DNA of 64,000 bases, from NCBI RefSeq assembly GCF_002954405.1, contig NZ_MQWC01000004.1, forward strand, positions 2,221,909-2,285,908, in the 5' to 3' direction. The first letter of the stretch is position 1; every line of letters starts with the position of its first letter. The translations under genes and the position numbers were made by a program. Below, one piece after another: positions 54,801 through 62,410 of the stretch. The notes below the pieces were generated by a model, which worked only from the letters and a program-made list of their open reading frames with translations, was not told the DNA's origin and ran no database searches. The stretch comes from Salinibacter sp. 10B (GTDB lineage Bacteria; Bacteroidota; Rhodothermia; Rhodothermales; Salinibacteraceae).

Positions 54801-56612
54801 ACTGAGCCGGTAGACGTTGCGCATCTCCAGGAACCAGGACGACGGCTCGTCGGTCGCGTTTGGGCCGGGCGCCACGGGATTGGTGGGACGAATGAGCTTC
54901 AACATGAGGCGATCGGCCTTCACCCCGCCGGTCGTGCCTCCCTGCTCTGCCGCAAAGTCGCCAATCTGTCGTACCTGTCCGTTCACGCGGTACTTGTACG
55001 CCACGGCCAGCGCTTCGTTGGGACGCAGGCGCTGGTTCAAGGAGATAAAGCCCAATCGATCGTCGAGCCGGTAATCGCGTCCCTTTTCGAGCTTCTTAAA
55101 GTTGCCCTCTTCCCAGTCCTGCGTCTGAAGGGGCTGAGCCAAATTCGCTCCCGACTCGACGTAGTTCGAGACCGACGTATTCTCTCCGTCGCGCAACGCG
55201 GCGATGTCGCTCTCCGTGTATTGATCCGCCTCTGGGGACGGCAATACACGCTCTGTGTATTCGTCGGCCTGTTGAAGAAGCCGGGGCGACTCGCCCAGAT
55301 CCACCGTCGCGGCCACACGCCGCACGTCTGCCTCCTCGCTGGCGCTGCTGGAGGTTTGCAGTTTCCATACCTCGATGTTTTCGATCTGGTCGACGGGGGG
55401 GCGAATGCTCGTCGGATCCTCGTGGGCCACATTCCAGCTGTTGCGGAAGTAGTAGCCGAGGAAGAAGTGTGTGCCCTCATCATAGTCGGTGGGCTGCAGC
55501 GAGAACTCCGTGGTCTCGGCCCCGCCTTCGATGGAGAGACTGTTGGACTGCCCTTCCTGCTGACTGGCGATCGTGGTAAAGCTCAGATTCCCGAGCTGAA
55601 ACGTCCCCTTAATGCCGAAGAGGCTCTGTCCTCCGCTGATGAGTTGGGAGGGCGTTTCCAGAAATACGTTGCCGGCTTCCACACTCTGGATAATCTCATC
55701 CTCGTATCCGGTGTATTCCAGCTTTACCTGGTTCTGATAGTCAAACTGATTATTCGTGTCCCAATCGACGTTGATCTGCATCTTGTCGCCGATGGTGCCG
55801 GTGATGCCAAGCCGCAGGTCCTGCTTAAAGCTCGGATCCAGCTGCGTGGCGTCGCCGGTGCGCGCGCCCTGCCGGTCATTCTTGCTGTACTTGAACCCGG
55901 CATTGATATCGGCCTGTCCGTTGACCCGGAGGTCCACCTGGGGCTTCCCGAAGATGGTGGTGAACGCACTCTCTCGCCCTCCGGGCACCGTCATGCGCAC
56001 GCCCACGCCGCCCCGCTCGGCCCGTTGCCGCCGTCGCTGCTCTACCAGTGAGGTCCAGTTGTCCCGCACGTTGGCCCGGTAGCTCTCTCGCCGGTACACC
56101 TCTGCATCTACACGCATCGGCCCTTGGGTGTAGGGGCCGTCGTCGAGGGTGTAGTGGAGGCTTGACGAGTCGAGCGAGACCGAACGCTTCTGTACTGTAC
56201 GAATCCGCGGGCCGAGAAAGGGAGACTGCGCCCCAAAGAGCGCACCGGAGGGGCGGCGCGACGACGGAAGATAGCGCGCTACGAGCCCGGTATCGGGCAC
56301 CGCGGAGGACTCTACACCCGTGAGGGAATCTGCCACGAGTGCCCCGGTCGGGGGAGAAGCGACGGGTTCGCCCCCTGCCTCAAGACTGTCGAGCGACGGA
56401 GACGTGAGTGCGCGCGAGGGAGGGCCTTCCCTCGGCTGGGAGGGCGGCACAGCCGCGGCCGTGTCGGCGGCCGTTGTGTCGGGAGCCGGGCGCTCCTGGG
56501 CAACCGCCGGCTCTCCCCCGACGATCCCCCCACACAGCAACGCCACAACGACACAGATCCGACCCTTCCACGGACAGAGGCGCGCTCCCCCTCCCGGGCG
56601 CACCTGATCCAT
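48813..56612 (-). CDS. sprA: Type IX secretion translocon protein SprA
   Basis: 2599 residues from the ATG at 56612 (a GTG 11 codons upstream is also in frame). The signal segment is ICVVVALLCGGIVGGEPAVA, followed by a Pro/Ala-rich stretch. The remainder alternates strand-like sequence typical of the 36-strand SprA barrel, with landmarks GDKMQINVDWDTNNQFDYQN, EAGNVFLETPSQLISG and QNVEFVEFIVKPYP. SprA/Sov forms the outer-membrane pore through which T9SS cargo leaves, with PorV and a plug acting as its gates. Size fits the family (about 2400-2500). It ends NVSVSISQN. It lies 249 bp downstream of the saccharopine-dehydrogenase-like gene; that gap shows no gene. Confidence 0.93.
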   Translation of the reverse strand: MDQVRPGGGARLCPWKGRICVVVALLCGGIVGGEPAVAQERPAPDTTAADTAAAVPPSQPREGPPSRALTSPSLDSLEAGGEPVASPPTGALVADSLTGVESSAVPDTGLVARYLPSSRRPSGALFGAQSPFLGPRIRTVQKRSVSLDSSSLHYTLDDGPYTQGPMRVDAEVYRRESYRANVRDNWTSLVEQRRRQRAERGGVGVRMTVPGGRESAFTTIFGKPQVDLRVNGQADINAGFKYSKNDRQGARTGDATQLDPSFKQDLRLGITGTIGDKMQINVDWDTNNQFDYQNQVKLEYTGYEDEIIQSVEAGNVFLETPSQLISGGQSLFGIKGTFQLGNLSFTTIASQQEGQSNSLSIEGGAETTEFSLQPTDYDEGTHFFLGYYFRNSWNVAHEDPTSIRPPVDQIENIEVWKLQTSSSASEEADVRRVAATVDLGESPRLLQQADEYTERVLPSPEADQYTESDIAALRDGENTSVSNYVESGANLAQPLQTQDWEEGNFKKLEKGRDYRLDDRLGFISLNQRLRPNEALAVAYKYRVNGQVRQIGDFAAEQGGTTGGVKADRLMLKLIRPTNPVAPGPNATDEPSSWFLEMRNVYRLSGRGFTANNFELDVEYKPSGQGATTTLSDISNAPLLQILGLDRVNQSGAPTPDNEFDFTPQVINEGEGLIYFPYLRPFGERILDVAAQEGNRTDGQPYAFENLYLKKKSNAEKEDTEKNVYSMTGSYKGQAQGFYDLKAFTGLVEGSVKVTSGGQALQEGTDYVVDYQSGTVNITNQSYLTDGREINISYEQQSIANLQKKTLLGARADWNLQDRFALGATVMQLSQKSPVDKYRIGQEPINNTIWGVDGSMELEPRWLTQAVDALPLVQTRAESQLSLSGEFAQLRPGHTRTEAFERTVQDVKNSETDSYAPDERSGISYVDDFEGFENTFSLRQQLNSWQISAAPDSLGFGADMSDRARTHWRGSLAWYQLNQQIVEDLEGKVAQRGPAEATELLDVRDVFDRDTRGSANPTLRSLDFYFNPWKRGPYNYTSDLVSFFRNPTRVWGGVTRQLPEGYTDFSVQNVEFVEFIVKPYPQNGQITDGAKLYLNLGTISEDVIPNDRLNSENGLALTFDENDLDELSRIASGSQAGASIDVRNGRTEDLGLDGLVSYTSDPYEPGMLERNFYSDFVAQADSLAAEGGQLGLTSAQLDRLQAEVARIQGDPSADDYHFYGNDRYFDDTEIFPDGATLQQRFAHYYAGQELNSFEAQNQLAEGVSTRRGITGTPDTEDLDGTGGSANITNNYYQYAIPLDSLDQRAQSDEGPTDYVVSKVGRNRDWYKVRIPVSAFTDRVGNIQDFTRIQSIRLWTTGHRAPITMRFASMELVGSQWRKSPPVAQQPVDRGTVMDQGEGELRVASVNNEEDPDYEPPVGAIVSRSRTSTGVQRENREQALLLNVNELEAGRQRGVFKTYQQGLDLLKYSNLRMYTHVHGASNSPQVKERIRKNLRFFVRLGANETGDYYEYEQPLTPNNLPGTEGASGLWQEQNEMNLLLSTLSQLKTARDQSGEQIDTTFTSDRVDLPLDFAPEGTRLKIRGTPSLDGINTVVIGVRHVGDPTSAPPLRNVELWVNELRVSGFDEEGGWATTTTANIGLADLATVQGSFQRQTDGFGSLSSTLDEREQANSTSWNVRTDVNLDVLLPRRQGWSIPVTMQLQSSLTAPQFDPERGDVRISEIQDQFDILPDSTVRREFGDKYPDQSPTEIRETLKDSVRRASQSYNLRRTVTANVSKDGSNSWWVRNTMDATTLNFSYFDRTARSPQRLLNDQWSWSGSFEYQVDFGQPRTIQPLGFLPGMLGDVGFNYVPTSLSFSGSAERELSTTRSRPSGRTDPSQPVRIANPFRETQNFTHNRNFSLQYDPFGFLGLSFDTNTQQTLNDLASRTQRNLIFSEQSVVGRRTLTDVDTSAFFRNPGAFLSDLPDSTGVLRDQLGETIFVENRLLEKSEGEIFRALVLGDVSPRTNNYRQRLSATLRLGILDRKALNWIGVQDVNYQSSFDWQNGAKGSFTGASVRNSVTLRTGVSLHPNRVWERFGFYERLKQAQREAGREESGSAEARSEGSGRSEGPTPGTEEGAVTDSTDGGVQFSDLPLPNPVRILRGAALMVMDIQDLTVNYNGEFSSRSTGVGRPVTNATGVVDVRTHYSLFDAIQGQGPPLGYRLGLRRSIDTTNRVFQDVQVTDNLTNRHRFEARTALSPSSAFNIDLNWNVSWSTQPQIQFQPGGQNGPVPGGGEASSGLQRFRSESGNASASIWAFGSYQSFFERQLNTFRRNVESPETVWEADEVALIRSSVVADFREAYLTGGGRIGGSGFAPFPMPGWTVRYSGLSNWPFIKQVTESVSLNHSYNAEYQTGFNSLATAGDSTTITVVGETFNYIEPEYEPQSIQIQEQYQPIIGIDITWPWELQTSLEWNRRITTALRGKNVVERQTGELSGRLSFSKRGLSLPFFPRIQNRIRFSFTLSRSVSDEREYLVTQALQQARSELDSYDPTRATQGENVDILTKTTRLTMTPKISYSVSNRVTADFQLDFERFDVTQGQQTSYTNVNGTFNVSVSISQN

Positions 56613-56894
56613 ACAGTACCGAAAAGCGACTAAAACAAACGGCACGAAACGAGCAACACCGGTAAAATGCCATCATACAGATCGGGGCCGCCGTTAAGCG
56701 CCCCGAACATCGCAACGCAGGGTGCGTGCTGTATCAATCAGTGCCGATACGCAACAAAGCGAGTTATGAGCGTAGAACGTGGGGCGAGTTGCCGCTCCGC
56801 GGGCGGTCCTCCTTCTAGCAGAGTGCGCGTCTAGCGTTCCCACATCCTCCAATCGCCTGGTATTGCGCCCCTTTTCGGCCCCGGGCACGCGTCC

Positions 56895-58097
56895 CTACAC
56901 GTGCTCTTCTTCAAGGGAACGCTTCGCAGTAATCTCCCGAAAGCCGTCGTGGCGTTCGTGACGAATATTGAGCCCACGCTGGGCCACTTCGTCGAGGAAA
57001 CGCTCACGCGGCAACACATTTTCGGGCACGTCGGCACCGCCCCCGGTTACCGCGCCCTCCCGGGCTAGAAGCAAAGCCGATACAACGGTGGGAATGGCAG
57101 TGCAGCGCATCACGGCAGACTGGTGGGACTCCTCGTTGTAGCGCTCCACCATTTCGTACACGATGGTCGTCGGCGCTCCCTCCCGCTCGCCCCGCACGAG
57201 CACACGCAGGAGCACTGCATCCTCATGGTTGCCCCCAAGCCGCTCGCGCATGCGCCGAACGAGGATGTCGCGGTAGGTGAGGTGCGTGCGCACACCGATC
57301 TTCCGGTCCTCGCCTAGTCCAAGTCCCATGAGGAAGCGCATCTGGTGCGCGTGGCCGGGCCATCGGATGGTCTTGTGATCGAGTTCATTGACGCGTCCGG
57401 CCAGGGTATCGGTGAGCGTGGAGAGGCCGCCCTGCGTGCAGAAGGCCTCCATCGTACCGAAGGGCGCCTCCTCGAAATGAATCTCCTCGTCCCGCGACAG
57501 AGAATCGACCTCCACTACCGTCCCATTCTCAATAAGCTTCGCCGGATTGGTGTAATCGTCCAGTATTCGCTCGGCCGACCACGAAATTCGAAAGTTGAAG
57601 GGCGGCTCCGGATCTAAGGGCACGTCCCCAACCCGCAGGTGCGCCGCCTCTGCTCGATCGAGCTGGTCGAGGGCCCGCAGACACAGAATGTTGATGAGCC
57701 CCGGGGCAAGTCCGCAGTTGGGCACGATCCACACCGACTTCTCGCGGGCCTCGTCTGCCAGTTGAAGCTGCCTCTGCACGTGTTCATCGATGCCGCCGAG
57801 ATCACAAAAGTGCACGCCCGCATCGAGGCAGAGCTTGGCGAGGTCCGGATTCAACTCCGCCGGCACACAGCTGATGACGCAGTCGCTCCCCTTCACAATT
57901 TGGGAGAGGACCGTCATATCCCGCGCGTCGACCTGGAACGAACGGAGAAACTGGCTGTCGACCTCCTCGTGGAGCTGCTGGAGAGCGCGGGAGCGGGTAT
58001 CGCACACCTGCACCTGATCCACCTCATCGGTGCGACGGCACAGTTCGCGCACGACGGCCCCCCCGATTGAACCTGCGCCAATAACCGTGATTCTCAT
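56895..58097 (-). CDS. Saccharopine dehydrogenase-like oxidoreductase
   Basis: 400 residues. The Rossmann motif ITVIGAGSIGGAVVREL is at the N-terminus, followed by DCVISCVPAELNPDLAKLCL, HFCDLGGIDEHVQRQ and NCGLAPGLINIL. The latter segments are conserved in saccharopine reductases and in L-lysine dehydrogenases of the Lys9/LYSDH type. The C-terminal half has KTIRWPGHAHQMRFLMGLGL and AVMRCTAIPTVVSALLL. Cytoplasmic, NAD(P)-dependent, likely acting on a lysine-derived or similar amino acid; the exact substrate is open (carboxynorspermidine dehydrogenases share this fold). It sits between recR and sprA on the minus strand, with 246 bp of non-coding sequence upstream that include GCTCAG..CTGAGC. 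Confidence 0.86.
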   Translation of the reverse strand: MRITVIGAGSIGGAVVRELCRRTDEVDQVQVCDTRSRALQQLHEEVDSQFLRSFQVDARDMTVLSQIVKGSDCVISCVPAELNPDLAKLCLDAGVHFCDLGGIDEHVQRQLQLADEAREKSVWIVPNCGLAPGLINILCLRALDQLDRAEAAHLRVGDVPLDPEPPFNFRISWSAERILDDYTNPAKLIENGTVVEVDSLSRDEEIHFEEAPFGTMEAFCTQGGLSTLTDTLAGRVNELDHKTIRWPGHAHQMRFLMGLGLGEDRKIGVRTHLTYRDILVRRMRERLGGNHEDAVLLRVLVRGEREGAPTTIVYEMVERYNEESHQSAVMRCTAIPTVVSALLLAREGAVTGGGADVPENVLPRERFLDEVAQRGLNIRHERHDGFREITAKRSLEEEHV

Positions 58098-58343
58098 AAT
58101 GTCGGAAGGATCTATCCGGTTGAAAATAGTGCTCAGTCAAGCTGAACGTGCTGAGCGTCGCCTCATACAGCGGCCGCCCATTGCCGCCGGCAAGATGAAT
58201 GCGTCCAGACGGAGGGGCTGAAACGTGACGAAGCACACGTGCAGCCTTCTTCCCGTCCTCAGTTCAAACCGCAAGGCGCGTTCGTCCCCTCTTCACGTAC
58301 TGCTCTCGTCTCACCCGCTGGAATCAGAGCCGCCTCTGCTCTA

Positions 58344-59069
58344 CTACGTGCTCCCCTCGTCCTCCACTCCCCCTCGGCCCTCCAGGGCCCGAGACAGAGT
58401 AGCCTCATCTGCGTATTCGAGATCTCCCCCGATGGGAAGCCCCCGGGCAATCCGCGTGACCTGCACGTCGAACGGCTCTAAGAGCTGAGAGATGTAGTAG
58501 GCCGTCGTATCGCCCTCCACATTGGGATTGACGGCGAGAATCACCTCGTCGACCTGCGCGTCGCCCTCGGTTGCCTCCTCCGAAGCGACTCCATTTGGGG
58601 ACCCGGCAGAGGCCTTTGCCTCTGAGGCTGCGTTGGGATCGTCCTCCGCCGCCGTATCGCTGAACGACGGGTCGATGCGACTCGCCAGTTCGTGAACGCG
58701 CAAATCATCCGGCCCCACCCCATCGAGCGGCGAAATGACGCCGCCCAGGACGTGGTACACGCCCCGGTATTCCCCAGTCCGTTCAATGGCCAACAGATCG
58801 CTGGACTCCTCCACGACACAGATGGTGGAGTGGTCGCGCTTCTCGGACCGACAGATGGGGCAGGGATCCTCGTCGGCCACAACGAAACAGGTGGAGCAGC
58901 GCTGCACTCGTTCCTTCACAGCCATCAGGGCATCCGAAATGGCCTCCACCTCCTCGCGCGGCATCTTCAACACGTAGTTGGCCAGTCGCCGCGCCGTCTT
59001 TGTCCCAATGGTGGGCAGCTTCGAAAACTGCTCCACCAGGGCTTCGACCGACTCCGAGGTAAACTGCAT
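58344..59069 (-). CDS. recR: Recombination protein RecR with an acidic insertion
   Basis: 241 residues, about 40 longer than usual. Works with RecF/RecO to load RecA at gaps. The helix-hairpin-helix region is [17 protein letters not shown], the zinc finger uses Cys58, Cys61, Cys70 and Cys73, and the Toprim core is [17 protein letters not shown] and [19 protein letters not shown]. Then residues ~133-171, rich in Asp, Glu, Ala and Ser, interrupt the Toprim domain before [35 protein letters not shown] follows as normal. The insertion keeps the frame and both sides are well conserved. Last gene of dnaX-ybaB-recR. Confidence 0.95.
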   Translation of the reverse strand: MQFTSESVEALVEQFSKLPTIGTKTARRLANYVLKMPREEVEAISDALMAVKERVQRCSTCFVVADEDPCPICRSEKRDHSTICVVEESSDLLAIERTGEYRGVYHVLGGVISPLDGVGPDDLRVHELASRIDPSFSDTAAEDDPNAASEAKASAGSPNGVASEEATEGDAQVDEVILAVNPNVEGDTTAYYISQLLEPFDVQVTRIARGLPIGGDLEYADEATLSRALEGRGGVEDEGST

Positions 59070-59202
59070 CGGAATGTGAAGTTTGGAATTCGGAGTTCGG
59101 AATGTGGATTTCGGAATGTGGAAGCAATTGTCGGGCGGTTACGGCTGTTCTCAAATCGAACCGCTCCCCCCTCCACACTCCCCACTCCGCATTCCCCATT
59201 CG
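59070..59202. repeat. Word-built inverted spacer between ybaB and recR
   Basis: The left arm reads GGAATTCGGAGTTCGGAATG and similar words (59084-59120). The right arm (59165-59202), reverse-complemented, reads GAATGGGGAATGCGGAGTGG. The arms could pair imperfectly over more than 30 bp. It lies inside an operon and resembles the cysD-cysNC spacer in design. No coding frame is present. Confidence 0.45.
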
Positions 59203-59550
59203 CTAGAGGCCGAGCTGGCTCAGGTCCATTCCCGGCGGCAGCATGCCTCCCATCGACTCCTTCATTTGCTCTTGCGCCATGTCCGACGCATCCTCAAGGG
59301 CCTTGTTCACCCCGGCAATCACCAGGTCTTCCAGCAGCTCCAGGTCGTCCGGATCCACCGCTTCCGGGTCAATCTCAATGCCGGTAATCTTCTGATTGCC
59401 GTTGGCGGTGACTTTTACCATGCCGCCGCCGGCCTCCGCCGTCACGGTTTCGTCCTCCAGTCCTTCCTGGGCGGCGTTCATCTTTTCCTGCATCTCCATC
59501 ATTTTGCCGAACATGTCCGACATGTTCATGCCTCCGGGTCCGTTAGCCAT
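59203..59550 (-). CDS. ybaB: YbaB/EbfC nucleoid-associated protein
   Basis: 115 residues from the ATG at 59550; the frame is open 26 codons further but lacks conservation there. Core: MSDMFGKMMEMQEKMNAAQE, VTAEAGGGMVKVTANGNQKI, EIDPEAVDPDDLELLEDLVI, AGVNKALEDASDMAQEQM. YbaB dimers bind DNA with little sequence preference. Standard place between dnaX and recR; 264 bp separate it from dnaX, which is wide for this operon and holds no gene. Confidence 0.95.
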   Translation of the reverse strand: MANGPGGMNMSDMFGKMMEMQEKMNAAQEGLEDETVTAEAGGGMVKVTANGNQKITGIEIDPEAVDPDDLELLEDLVIAGVNKALEDASDMAQEQMKESMGGMLPPGMDLSQLGL

Positions 59551-59814
59551 AAGTTTGGTCGTGGTCTCGTACCAAAAAAGAATCGATTCGTGAAATCGCC
59601 GGGGAGCTTTCATCCCCCAGTGGGTCATCTATGCAATCTCCCGACCCATACCTCCCAATCTCGCCCTCCGAAGCACAACGGGCCGCGCCGGATGGGCAGA
59701 GAAGATCCTCAGGAACTTGGATCGTAGATCGGTAGCTCCAACGTACAAAGCGAACGGGCGATCCCTTTCCCGCGAACCCAACGTTTTCCGTATTTTAACG
59801 CGCAGGGTCGGGGA

Positions 59815-61917
59815 CTACCACACCGGCTCGGCCCCGAACTCCTCAAAGAGCACGTCCAGTGCGGAATACGTATCCCGGAGCTCCTGCAATTGCTCGCGCG
59901 GACTCATCGGATCGCCGGACTCATTCGTCGTCTCCGGATCGGGGGAGGACGTCTCCACGACGAACCGAAGCTCCTCTACGGCAACGTCGAATGTGTCGGT
60001 GAGACGCTCCAACAAGAAGTTGTGTTCGTCGCGGAGCGAATCGCGGTGGAAGGATTTGGGAACCGCAACGGTGAGCTCCGTTCCCATCATTTCGATCGGC
60101 TCGGCCTCTCCGAGAAGCGAACCGAGCCGAATGCGCTCCTCCTTGACGGCGTCCACGAACTGCGGCCACTCCTGTACCAGTCCGTCCACGCTCGTCCCGG
60201 ACGCCTCAACGGTGGGTTCAGCCACGGCAGCCTGTGGGCCAGCCCCGGCTCCTCCACTGGACGCAGAGGACCCGCCCTGCGCGTCCGTCGGGCCGTCGCC
60301 GGAAGCCCCATCGCCCCCAGACGCGCTCTTGTCGAGGGCGGGACTGCCAAACAAGTCGTCGTACCCAACGCTGGACTCATCGTCGGACTCGTCCATGCTG
60401 GCATCGTCGTCCGTCGAGGAAGACGATCCCGAGTCCTCGGCCGCCGATTCCTCTGGGGAGGAGGGCGCGCGCTCCGCCTCTTCGCCTTCCGATTCCTCCG
60501 GCGTCGCCTCCGCAGAACCGGACGAGGAGGAGCGGGACGCGGCGTCGTCCGTCTTTGTTGCGGGCTTGGAAGAATCGGTCTGGGCCGGAGAGTCGTCTTC
60601 GGAAGGAGACTCTTCGGTGGGGGGCTCGTACGATGATGCCGGTTCAGACGCCGTGTCCGCGGTCGCCTGCGGCTCGTCGTGCGATGCCGACGCAGCGTCC
60701 GACCCGCCCTCTACGTGACCCTCGGGAATCGATTCGGGAAGCTCTCCCGACTCGGCCAGTCGTTCCAGTCGATCGATTTTTTGAATGACTTCGCGCAGGT
60801 CGGCCGCCCGGCGCATCTGAGCCATCTTGAGAAGGGTCGTCTCCAGCTTGAGGCGCGGCTGCGGACTATTCTTCACGTCGTCCTCCGCTTCTCCTGCGGC
60901 CGTCAGCAAGCGTAGCAGATCGGCCTCGCCGAAGCGCTCGGCCTCTTCCCCATACTGGCGACGTGTGCTCTCCGCCACGCCCTCCAACGCCTCCCCGCCT
61001 AGCGAGTGCGCCACCAGCAGGTTGCGCAAGTGCTCAGCCAGCCCCACCAGAAACTCTTGCAGGTCGTACCCGCTGCGAACGACGTGCCTTACAAGCTCCA
61101 GCACGCCGGCGGTGTCCTGCGTGGCCACATGCTCGGTGAGGTCAAAGTAGAGGTCCTGATCGACGACCCCCATCGCCTGGGCGAGCTCGCTGTATTCGAG
61201 CGTCGACCCGCACAGCGAGATGGCCTGATCGAAGGCCGAGAGGGCATCCCGAAGCGCTCCGTCGCCCTTCCGGGCCAGCAGCATGAGGCTTTCTTCGTCC
61301 GCCTCAATTCCTTCTTCGTCACAGACCTCGCGCAGCCGATCTACGATGTCGGGCACCGGAATGCGGCGGAAGTCGAAGCGCTGACACCGCGAGAGAATGG
61401 TGGGCAGTACCTTGTGCGGCTCCGTGGTCGCAAAAATGAAGAGAGCGTGGGGCGGCGGCTCCTCCAGCGTCTTCAGCAGGGCATTGAACGCCTGCTTCGA
61501 CAGCATGTGGACCTCGTCGAGAATGTACACCTTCTTCTGGTCGCCCTGCGGCGGAATGCGCACCTTCTCACGCAGCTCGCGCACATCGTCGACCTTGTTG
61601 TTGGAGGCCGCGTCCATCTCGAACACGTTGAGGCTGCGCCCCTCCTCGAAGGAGGTGCACGAGTCGCACTCACAGCAGGGCTCGGCGCCGTCCTCTCGCT
61701 CCTCCCGCGGCGTCTCGCAGTTGATGGCCTTCGCCAAAATCCGAGCCGAGGTCGTTTTCCCCACCCCACGCGGCCCACTGAAGAGGTAGGCGTGCGCAAG
61801 CCGGTCAAGCTTAATTGCGTTCTTGAGCGTATCGGCCACGTGCTCCTGCGCAACCAGCTCTTTGAAGAGCGACGGCCGGTACTTGCGCGCGGTAACGAGG
61901 TAGTCCCGATCGGCCAT
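59815..61917 (-). CDS. dnaX: DNA polymerase III gamma/tau subunit
   Basis: 700 residues. The clamp-loader ATPase has the Walker A GPRGVGKTTSARILA, a zinc module (PCCECDSC), IDEVHMLSKQAFNALLKTLE-type LDEVHMLSKQAFNALLKTLE, sensor 1 ATTEPHKVLPTILSRCQRFD, and the collar domain to ~375. Residues ~400-570 are an extreme Ser/Asp/Glu/Pro-rich linker (for example SEDDSPAQTDSS, EESEGEEAERAPSS). The C-terminal tau region (~575-700) has QEWPQFVDAVKEERIRLGSL. A run of six A's in the coding strand (plus-strand 60777-60782, codons 379-381) lies at the end of the collar. Slippage into the +1 frame there would stop after about 21 codons. Heads dnaX-ybaB-recR. Confidence 0.95.
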   Translation of the reverse strand: MADRDYLVTARKYRPSLFKELVAQEHVADTLKNAIKLDRLAHAYLFSGPRGVGKTTSARILAKAINCETPREEREDGAEPCCECDSCTSFEEGRSLNVFEMDAASNNKVDDVRELREKVRIPPQGDQKKVYILDEVHMLSKQAFNALLKTLEEPPPHALFIFATTEPHKVLPTILSRCQRFDFRRIPVPDIVDRLREVCDEEGIEADEESLMLLARKGDGALRDALSAFDQAISLCGSTLEYSELAQAMGVVDQDLYFDLTEHVATQDTAGVLELVRHVVRSGYDLQEFLVGLAEHLRNLLVAHSLGGEALEGVAESTRRQYGEEAERFGEADLLRLLTAAGEAEDDVKNSPQPRLKLETTLLKMAQMRRAADLREVIQKIDRLERLAESGELPESIPEGHVEGGSDAASASHDEPQATADTASEPASSYEPPTEESPSEDDSPAQTDSSKPATKTDDAASRSSSSGSAEATPEESEGEEAERAPSSPEESAAEDSGSSSSTDDDASMDESDDESSVGYDDLFGSPALDKSASGGDGASGDGPTDAQGGSSASSGGAGAGPQAAVAEPTVEASGTSVDGLVQEWPQFVDAVKEERIRLGSLLGEAEPIEMMGTELTVAVPKSFHRDSLRDEHNFLLERLTDTFDVAVEELRFVVETSSPDPETTNESGDPMSPREQLQELRDTYSALDVLFEEFGAEPVW

Positions 61918-62410
61918 AGCGACTGCAACGACGGACGTGTGGAAGAGGCGAGGCCCAACTCGGGCCGTAAGTGCATCGCAAGGGACTGTTCTTTGGAGGT
62001 GTCCCCTACATTTTCGAATTCAATATAGCACCGAACACCGGGGGGAATCAACTTTGCCGTCCATCCCGTGGGGCGATTGTACGTTAAAATCCAAGCTGTC
62101 CGTCCCCCCGCCCAAAAACAAAAACCGCAACGGAACGTCCGGGACGATTCTCTTTCAGCTTCGATCCGGACGATGGGCGCTCGCCAGCCATTGGCCGACG
62201 GAGTCGATCAGAATCTACGTGGACATGAACACAGGCGATTTGCCCGGCGCCCCCGGCTTGAGAATCATCCGGCCGCAGACGGACTCCGACGTCAAACGAA
62301 CGTGCGATTGACCGTCCCTTCAATCATTGACATTCCTCACGCCTGAATCCTTCCTTTTGGAAAGTATACCACTTTCCCGTTTCAGCGTCACCGCTGCACT
62401 TTCCCTCAAC
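61918..62410. other. 493-bp divergent gap between dnaX and a lipoprotein gene
   Basis: No gene is supported: the short frames inside have no signal, motif or codon bias. The left third holds the dnaX promoter candidate (62022-62051). I looked for the SRP RNA gene that often sits near dnaX, and for tRNA, and saw neither. The right part should contain the lipoprotein promoter. Confidence 0.5.
62022..62051 (-). promoter_or_regulatory. Candidate dnaX promoter
   Basis: On the minus strand TTGATT (62051-62046) and TATATT (62027-62022) are separated by 18 bp, close to the sigma-70 consensus, ~105 bp before the dnaX ATG. Bacteroidota-type sigma factors prefer other -10 forms, so this is a suggestion from sequence alone. 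Confidence 0.4.

Noticed and set aside
61918-62410. Possible SRP RNA or tRNA gene near dnaX
   Set aside because: No GGAAGCAGC-type SRP core and no cloverleaf or T-loop consensus found; the TTCGAATTC string at 62013 has no matching stem.
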